Below the pieces are notes generated by a model, which saw nothing but the letters and a program-made list of their open reading frames with translations, had not been told where the DNA came from and made no database searches. From contig QAML01000090.1 of NCBI GenBank assembly GCA_003150315.1, positions 1-19,230 on the forward strand: 19,230 bases of DNA, written 5' to 3'. The DNA comes from Prevotellaceae bacterium. GTDB taxonomy: Bacteria; Bacteroidota; Bacteroidia; Bacteroidales; Bacteroidaceae. The translations under genes were made by a program, and so were the position numbers. Positions 14,436 to 19,230 of the stretch are shown in pieces (positions within the stretch are counted from its first letter, which is position 1; every line of letters starts with the position of its first letter).

Positions 14436-16115
14436 TTATTTTTCACTGCTTAATGAATCCTGATACTGGTCAAAATATTTTTGCTTGATTGAAAGGTAAT
14501 CGGAAAGCCCGTACTTCTCCATTTTTTTCAGATAAGAATCCCATTCTTCATCAATTCCTCCGTTCAGGATCCAATCTGCTTTCTTCTGTTCTGCATATTT
14601 CTTAATATCTGTATCATACTGTGACACTTTGTTTGTATCATCAATACTCATAAATACATTAGGATAAACATATTTGCTGTTCATATCCTGTAAATATGTC
14701 TCATGCATATTATCCAGACGCCATTTCGCATCTTCCGGCTGTGTTACATATACGCCATAATATTCATTTAATATAGCGAGAGGACCATTTACAGATTGCG
14801 CTTCACGTACTTCCACCGGTGACTGATCTCCTAAGTCCATATGCTTTAACATTTTTTCGCCATCTTTGTTTACAGACAGCTCAAAAATATTAAAGGAATC
14901 CTTCTCTCCATAGGTTCCCCAGTTATTTTGCGGAGACTGAAGGGGTGCATACATCTGATCGATCCATGCGGCAGCAAGTGCCGTGTTACGGCAGCTGGTA
15001 GTAAGCACACATCTTCCTCTGTCAAAACCGCTGGTCTCACTGTTGTTCTGTCTGGTGATATTTCTCATTCCATCCGGTCCGGTCAGTGCCGGAAGCATCA
15101 CATAATCCGTATTGTTGTCTATATTAGCAATATCCCATGTGAAGCAAAGTCCATAACGGTGATTCTTTCCTTTTGCAACATAAGTAGACCATTCCTGTGT
15201 AAATGCTTCCGGATCGATCAGATTCTCTGTCACAAGTTTATGCAGCCATTTGATACCTTCTTTGTATCCTTCCTGAACCGTTGTATAAATCACCTTACCT
15301 TCATCTGTTACAGCAAAATGATCTCCTGTGTCCCCATAACCATCTCCGAATCCATTTATTAAGATTGAAGGATCCTGATCTCCGTTATTGATAATAAATG
15401 ACATTGGTATTACATCACCTTCAATGGAAAACTCTTGTTTCAGATCATCTGCATGATCTCGAAATTGAATCAGTACCTGCTCCAGTTCATCTGTTGTGGT
15501 TGGAATCTCAAGACCAAGATAATCAAGCCATTTCTTATTAATATAAGGAATATCTCCAATGGCCTGAATTGCTTCTTTTCCGGAACCAAGCTGTTCAATC
15601 CACGGAAAAGAGTAAATATGTCCATCCGGTGCTGTACACATGGTTCTGTATTCCGGGTATTTTTCAAACACAGCCTGAAGGTTTGGCATATATTTGTCAA
15701 TCAGATTTTCCAGCGGAATAATTATTCCCTGCTTTGCATAACGCAACAGATCATAATCACTCATGCCTGCATTAAACAGTCCATCCGGCAGATTTCCAAA
15801 CTGAGCCAACGCCAGATTCTTTTTATCTGAAAACTGATCTGATACAAAGCAGGTCCAGTCAATATGAACATTTGTCTGTTCTTCCATTCTCTGGAAAATC
15901 ACTCTTTTATTTGGATCCTGTGTTGAAGTGGCCGGTGCACTGGTAATAAAAGAAAGCTCCTCTGTTTCTTTCAATGGAAACTGTACATCCGATACCGGTG
16001 TATCCGGATTAATCTCAGCATCAAGCCTCTGCTGTTTTCCACACCCCATTATACTTACCATCATTGTTAAAGAAAGTCCAAGTGCAAGCAAACTTCTTAC
16101 TCTGTTTTTCTTCAT
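14436..16115 (-). CDS. ABC transporter sugar-binding lipoprotein (LplA/LipO-like)
   Basis: A 559-residue extracellular solute-binding protein. The N-terminus is a lipoprotein signal: MKKNRVRS, a hydrophobic stretch, and a lipobox SIMGC with the acylated Cys at 25. The size and sequence style (ELSFITSAPATSTQDPNKRV..., IYSFPWIEQLG, MQSPNN-like APLQSPQNNWG) fit the large binding proteins that pair with LplB/LplC-type permeases. It captures an oligosaccharide outside the membrane and hands it to the permease pair encoded upstream. The GH32 enzyme next door suggests sucrose or fructo-oligosaccharides, but the ligand cannot be read from the sequence. Confidence 0.88.
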   Translation of the reverse strand: MKKNRVRSLLALGLSLTMMVSIMGCGKQQRLDAEINPDTPVSDVQFPLKETEELSFITSAPATSTQDPNKRVIFQRMEEQTNVHIDWTCFVSDQFSDKKNLALAQFGNLPDGLFNAGMSDYDLLRYAKQGIIIPLENLIDKYMPNLQAVFEKYPEYRTMCTAPDGHIYSFPWIEQLGSGKEAIQAIGDIPYINKKWLDYLGLEIPTTTDELEQVLIQFRDHADDLKQEFSIEGDVIPMSFIINNGDQDPSILINGFGDGYGDTGDHFAVTDEGKVIYTTVQEGYKEGIKWLHKLVTENLIDPEAFTQEWSTYVAKGKNHRYGLCFTWDIANIDNNTDYVMLPALTGPDGMRNITRQNNSETSGFDRGRCVLTTSCRNTALAAAWIDQMYAPLQSPQNNWGTYGEKDSFNIFELSVNKDGEKMLKHMDLGDQSPVEVREAQSVNGPLAILNEYYGVYVTQPEDAKWRLDNMHETYLQDMNSKYVYPNVFMSIDDTNKVSQYDTDIKKYAEQKKADWILNGGIDEEWDSYLKKMEKYGLSDYLSIKQKYFDQYQDSLSSEK

Positions 16116-16134
16116 ATCTGTATCATTCCTTTCT

Positions 16135-17028
16135 TTAGCCTTTTACCGATCCAACCATAATTCCTTTATCAAAATATTTCTGGAAAAATGGATACATCAC
16201 TAAAAGTGGTAAACTTGATACTACAATTGTTGCATATTTCAACTGTTCTGCTACCTTTGCCATCTCTGCTGTGCTTTGGATATCTGCAATCATTCCCGGC
16301 TGTGGAGTATTCTGCACCAGGATTGAACGCAGTACCAGCTGCAGTGGCTGAAGATTTGCATCGTTCAGATAAATCATCGCATCAAAGTAGCTATTCCACA
16401 TTCCGACAAATGACCACAGTGCCAGTACTGCAATGATCGGTTTACATACCGGCATCATAATTTTGAAAAAATGCTGAATTTCATTAGCACCGTCAATTGC
16501 AGATGCTTCTCTTAATTCTGCCGGAATTGACTGATAATAAGTTCTTGCAAGAATCATATTCCAAACGTTAAATGCTCCCGGAATCAAAACCGCCCATACT
16601 GTATTTACCATATGCAGCTGATTGATCAAAATAAATGTTGGAATCATTCCTCCCCCAAAAAACATTGTGATCAGAAAAATCAGATTAAAAAATTTTCTTC
16701 CCACAAATTCTTTTTTAGACAGAGGAAAGGCTGCCAGTAATGTTACAAAAACTGAGATCACTGTAAATACAAATGAATACAGAAAAGAATTCAAAAATCC
16801 GCGCCAGATCATCTCATTCTCCAGTACTCTTCTATAAGCATCCAAAGTCCAGTCCTTAATATCAGAGCTCAGTCCCTGATTATTCAAAACAGTAGGATCC
16901 ATAAAAGATGCAAGCACTACATATATAATTGGAATCGCAATAGAAAGTACAAACAGTCCAAGAATCGTGAATCCAATTCCAAGGATCAGACGATCTGTCC
17001 TTGAATATTTTCTCTTCTTTTTCTCCAT
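16135..17028 (-). CDS. Carbohydrate ABC transporter permease (LplC/YtcP-like)
   Basis: A 297-residue inner-membrane permease with about six hydrophobic helices (first at about 18-38). The cytoplasmic EAA loop (REASAIDGANEIQHFFKIMM, then P) is where the ATPase docks. It ends with GIMVGSVKG, the typical C-terminus of this subfamily. The gene lies 12 bases after the partner permease and 19 bases before the binding protein, so all are co-transcribed. No ATPase gene is in the operon; in Firmicutes CUT1 systems a shared MsmK-type ATPase often supplies energy (family knowledge). Confidence 0.9.
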   Translation of the reverse strand: MEKKKRKYSRTDRLILGIGFTILGLFVLSIAIPIIYVVLASFMDPTVLNNQGLSSDIKDWTLDAYRRVLENEMIWRGFLNSFLYSFVFTVISVFVTLLAAFPLSKKEFVGRKFFNLIFLITMFFGGGMIPTFILINQLHMVNTVWAVLIPGAFNVWNMILARTYYQSIPAELREASAIDGANEIQHFFKIMMPVCKPIIAVLALWSFVGMWNSYFDAMIYLNDANLQPLQLVLRSILVQNTPQPGMIADIQSTAEMAKVAEQLKYATIVVSSLPLLVMYPFFQKYFDKGIMVGSVKG

Positions 17029-17040
17029 CTTCTCTTCCTC

Positions 17041-17979
17041 CTATAATCCCTCTCCATCATTCAGCTTCTTTACAACCCAGTTTACAAAAATCAACAGAAT
17101 TACATTTACAACTGAATTAAACAGACCTACTGCCGTAGAATAACCATAATCACCGTTCAAAAGACCGATGCGATATACATATGTAGATAAAATTTCTGAT
17201 GCCGGCAGGTTCATATCTGTCTGCAATGCATATGCCTTCTCAAATCCAATGCTCATAATATTTCCTGCCTGCAGGATAAACTGAATTACAATAATGTTCT
17301 TAATCGCCGGAAGCTCCACGTACCAGATCTGCTGCAAAAGGTTTGCACCATCCATAACTGCCGCTTCTTCCAACTCTTTGCTCGCATTAGATAATGCTGC
17401 AGTATACATAATAGATGCCCAGCCTGCAGTCTGCCAGATTCCACTTGCTATATAAATAGTACGGAAAGCAGATGGCATTGTCATCCAGTTTGTGCTAATC
17501 CCAAGCAGCCTGTTCAAAGGTCCTACCGGTGATAACAGCATACGAACCATACCACAAAGTACTATTACAGATATAAAATTCGGCATATAGATCAGAAGCT
17601 GTACTTTTTTCTTGATCCCTGTTTTTTGAATACGATTCATAAGTAATGCCAGAATAATCGGAACCGGAAATCCCCATAATAATCCATAGATACTCAGCTT
17701 TAATGTATTCATCAGATAGTTCATAAAATCCGGTGATGATAAAAAACGTCTGAAATATTCAAGTCCAACCCATGGACTTCCAAGTACTCCCTTGATTACA
17801 TTATAATCTTCAAACGCAATCAAAAGCCCTCCCATCGGAAGATACTTAAAAATGATTGTCAGTAAAAGTCCCGGCATTAAGAAAAAAAGATATAACTGCC
17901 AGTTTTTCTTCACATACGTAACCTTATTTCTCCACGTCTGCTTGCTTACGGGCTTTGCTTGGTTCTGCACTGTTTTCAT
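17041..17979 (-). CDS. Carbohydrate ABC transporter permease (LplB/YteP-like)
   Basis: A 312-residue permease, first gene of the sugar operon, with a GGAGG site nine bases before its ATG. A short basic N-terminus precedes the first helix (WQLYLFFLMPGLLLTIIFKY). It has about six helices and an EAA loop (ELEEAAVMDGANLLQQIWYV, then ELPA). It pairs with the next permease to form the membrane channel. The gene starts downstream of a consensus promoter with a LacI-type operator between promoter and start. Confidence 0.9.
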   Translation of the reverse strand: MKTVQNQAKPVSKQTWRNKVTYVKKNWQLYLFFLMPGLLLTIIFKYLPMGGLLIAFEDYNVIKGVLGSPWVGLEYFRRFLSSPDFMNYLMNTLKLSIYGLLWGFPVPIILALLMNRIQKTGIKKKVQLLIYMPNFISVIVLCGMVRMLLSPVGPLNRLLGISTNWMTMPSAFRTIYIASGIWQTAGWASIMYTAALSNASKELEEAAVMDGANLLQQIWYVELPAIKNIIVIQFILQAGNIMSIGFEKAYALQTDMNLPASEILSTYVYRIGLLNGDYGYSTAVGLFNSVVNVILLIFVNWVVKKLNDGEGL

Positions 17980-18017
17980 GCACTTTTTCCTCCATTCCTT
18001 TCATACATTGTTCATGA

Positions 18018-18037
18018 AACCGGTTAAGTAACCGGTT
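18018..18037. promoter_or_regulatory. LacI-type operator 1
   Basis: AACCGGTTAAGTAACCGGTT, a 20-bp palindrome apart from its centre, just after the expected start of the sugar operon transcript. Repressor bound here would block the operon. Confidence 0.78.
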
Positions 18038-18050
18038 ACTTTATAATCTG

Positions 18051-18079
18051 ATGTTACTACATCACACACTCTCTGTCAA
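18051..18079 (-). promoter_or_regulatory. Promoter of the sugar ABC-GH32 operon
   Basis: On the minus strand: -35 TTGACA (18074-18079), 17-base spacer, -10 TAACAT (18051-18056). One palindromic operator lies downstream, the other upstream of it. Confidence 0.8.
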
Positions 18080-18090
18080 CACTTTTCTTC

Positions 18091-18126
18091 ATTAAAATAA
18101 CCGGTTACGTAATCGGTTATTTTAAT
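18091..18126. promoter_or_regulatory. LacI-type operator 2, 36-bp near-perfect palindrome
   Basis: Core AACCGGTTACGTAATCGGTT (18099-18118) with AT-rich flanks that extend the symmetry to 36 bp with a single mismatched pair. It lies between the two divergent promoters, directly next to the regulator's -35, about 81 bp centre to centre from operator 1. This allows autoregulation and possible looping. Confidence 0.8.
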
Positions 18127-18127
18127 A

Positions 18128-18156
18128 TTGCCTTTTTGTATAATAATTGCTATACT
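18128..18156 (+). promoter_or_regulatory. Promoter of the LacI-family regulator gene
   Basis: -35 TTGCCT (18128-18133), 17-base spacer, -10 TATACT (18151-18156). Operator 2 ends two bases before the -35. Confidence 0.65.
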
Positions 18157-18197
18157 AAAAAAAATATTTGCATTTATTTATAAGGAGAATAAGTTTC

Positions 18198-19223
18198 ATG
18201 TCAAAAAAACAGGTGACATTTGCAGATATTGCAGCATATACCCATTTTTCAAAAACTACAATATCAAGATATTTCAATCATCCTGATTCCCTTACACTTG
18301 AAAATCAGGAAAAAATTTCTCAGGCCCTTGATATCCTTGGCTATAAAAAAAATAAACTTGCAAAAGTTCTGGCGAATGGAAAAAGTGAATTTATCGGAAT
18401 CATTATTCCGAATCTTTATCTGCATTATTATTCTGAAATGCTGACACAACTGCTGTCCAGCTACAGTGATTATCACTACAAATTTCTCGTCTTTAGCAGT
18501 GAACATGGGGCTGAAGAAGAACAGCAATATATTGAAGAGCTCCTATCCTATCAGATTGAAGGTCTCATTGTTTTAAGTCATACGCTGTCATCAAAACAAT
18601 TATCCTCCTATCAGATTCCCATCGTTGCCATTGAACGTGAAGCGGAATATATCAGCAGTGTTACCACTGACAACTATATGGGTGCGCTTCAGGCTACCAC
18701 TCTGCTGATCCGTGATAAATGTGATATACTGATCCACATCAATGTCAATGTTGAGAAAACAGTTCCTGCTTACGACCGTATTCGCGCATTTAAGGAAACC
18801 TGTGAAGAATATCAGGTTCCTTATGATATTGATCTAAGTGTAAGCGGTAATTCTTATCAGGAAATTTTAAATGAAATAAGACGCATTTTTACAAGAATAG
18901 AAGAGAAATATCCCAATCAAAAAAAAGGTATTTTCCTTTCCAACGATACTTATGCAAACATGTTTCTTAACCTGATTTTCCAGAAATACCGAGAATTACC
19001 CTCTTTCTATGAAATCATAGGATTTGATAATTCTCCCATTGCCAGTGAGGCAATTCTCCCAATCACAACCGTTGGTCAGCAGATTGATATTATTGCACAA
19101 ACTGCCATGGAGCTTCTGGTTCAACAGATGGAAGAACAAAAAAAACGTTCCCCTAAACCACTGGAAAAGCCTGTCCATAAACAGATTACTCCAATATTGA
19201 TTCGCCGTAATACAACCAGTTAA
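18198..19223 (+). CDS. LacI-family transcriptional regulator of the sugar operon
   Basis: A 341-residue regulator. The N-terminal LacI helix-turn-helix is clear (VTFADIAAYTHFSKTTISRY, then a hinge helix around KLAKVLANGKS). A periplasmic-binding-protein-like sensor domain follows from about residue 60 (FIGIIIPNLYLHYYSEMLTQ; GFDNSPIASEAILPITTV near the end). The start at 18198 is preferred because AAGGAG lies ten bases before it; an upstream ATG at 18168 has no site. It is divergent from the ABC-GH32 operon and shares two palindromic operators with it, so it very probably represses transport and hydrolysis until its sugar is present. It ends seven bases before the window edge. Confidence 0.92.
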   Translation: MSKKQVTFADIAAYTHFSKTTISRYFNHPDSLTLENQEKISQALDILGYKKNKLAKVLANGKSEFIGIIIPNLYLHYYSEMLTQLLSSYSDYHYKFLVFSSEHGAEEEQQYIEELLSYQIEGLIVLSHTLSSKQLSSYQIPIVAIEREAEYISSVTTDNYMGALQATTLLIRDKCDILIHINVNVEKTVPAYDRIRAFKETCEEYQVPYDIDLSVSGNSYQEILNEIRRIFTRIEEKYPNQKKGIFLSNDTYANMFLNLIFQKYRELPSFYEIIGFDNSPIASEAILPITTVGQQIDIIAQTAMELLVQQMEEQKKRSPKPLEKPVHKQITPILIRRNTTS

Positions 19224-19230
19224 AACTAAC

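Noticed and set aside
18264..18527. Minus-strand 87-residue ORF inside the LacI regulator gene
   Set aside because: It is a shadow of the well-supported regulator and lacks a ribosome-binding site and any recognisable motif.
1..19230. CRISPR array, tRNA, rRNA or riboswitch
   Set aside because: I found no regularly spaced repeats and no cloverleaf or rRNA-like sequence. The long leader of the peptide gene shows no riboswitch pattern I recognise.

Overview
The window is AT-rich DNA of a Gram-positive, gut-type clostridium, most likely a member of the Lachnospiraceae (inference). The clues are strong AGGAGG ribosome-binding sites, near-consensus sigma-A promoters, a lipoprotein-based CUT1 sugar transporter without its own ATPase, and clusters of IS66, IS21, IS4 and IS630 elements and debris. 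I see no rRNA, tRNA or CRISPR array.

Left part (about 1-6280, minus strand): a dismembered but still regulated gene cluster for a radical-SAM-modified peptide. In reading order it has a 45-residue Cys-rich precursor-like peptide (5903-6040), a BlaI/MecI-type repressor with a BlaR1-like M56 metalloprotease (3729-4124, 2443-3723), a PqqD-like peptide-recognition protein (197-490) and the first 47 codons of a radical SAM enzyme with an intact CX3CX2C motif (50-193), cut short near the window edge. All three promoters carry the same operator-like sequence, ATAAGAC-N4-GTAAAA, next to or just downstream of the -10 box. The core TAC(A/G)-N2-(T/C)GT resembles known BlaI/MecI/CopY operators. I infer that BlaI/BlaR1 controls peptide production. 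The BlaR1 homologue has no penicillin-binding domain; a short unrecognised ectodomain takes its place. The units are separated by mobile DNA: an IS66 remnant joined to a tyrosine-recombinase fragment, a decayed IS21 istA, and an IS4-like element with a perfect 9-bp target duplication.

Middle (6283-10300): two IS630-family elements inserted one after the other at a single CTAG site, a short interrupted reading frame around them, a frameshifted XRE-type regulator with a membrane tail, and a transposase fragment.

Right part: a 567-residue AAA-ATPase-like/PD-(D/E)XK protein with a small ORF just upstream (10331-12187), then two genes reduced by internal deletion, a diguanylate cyclase and a fructokinase. 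Last comes a sugar-utilisation locus. Two ABC permeases, a solute-binding lipoprotein, a GH32 beta-fructosidase and the fructokinase remnant form a minus-strand operon, and a LacI-family regulator (18198-19223) is transcribed divergently. Two palindromic operators lie in the shared promoter region. The operon probably imports and hydrolyses sucrose or fructo-oligosaccharides; the ABC ATPase and a working fructokinase would have to be encoded elsewhere.
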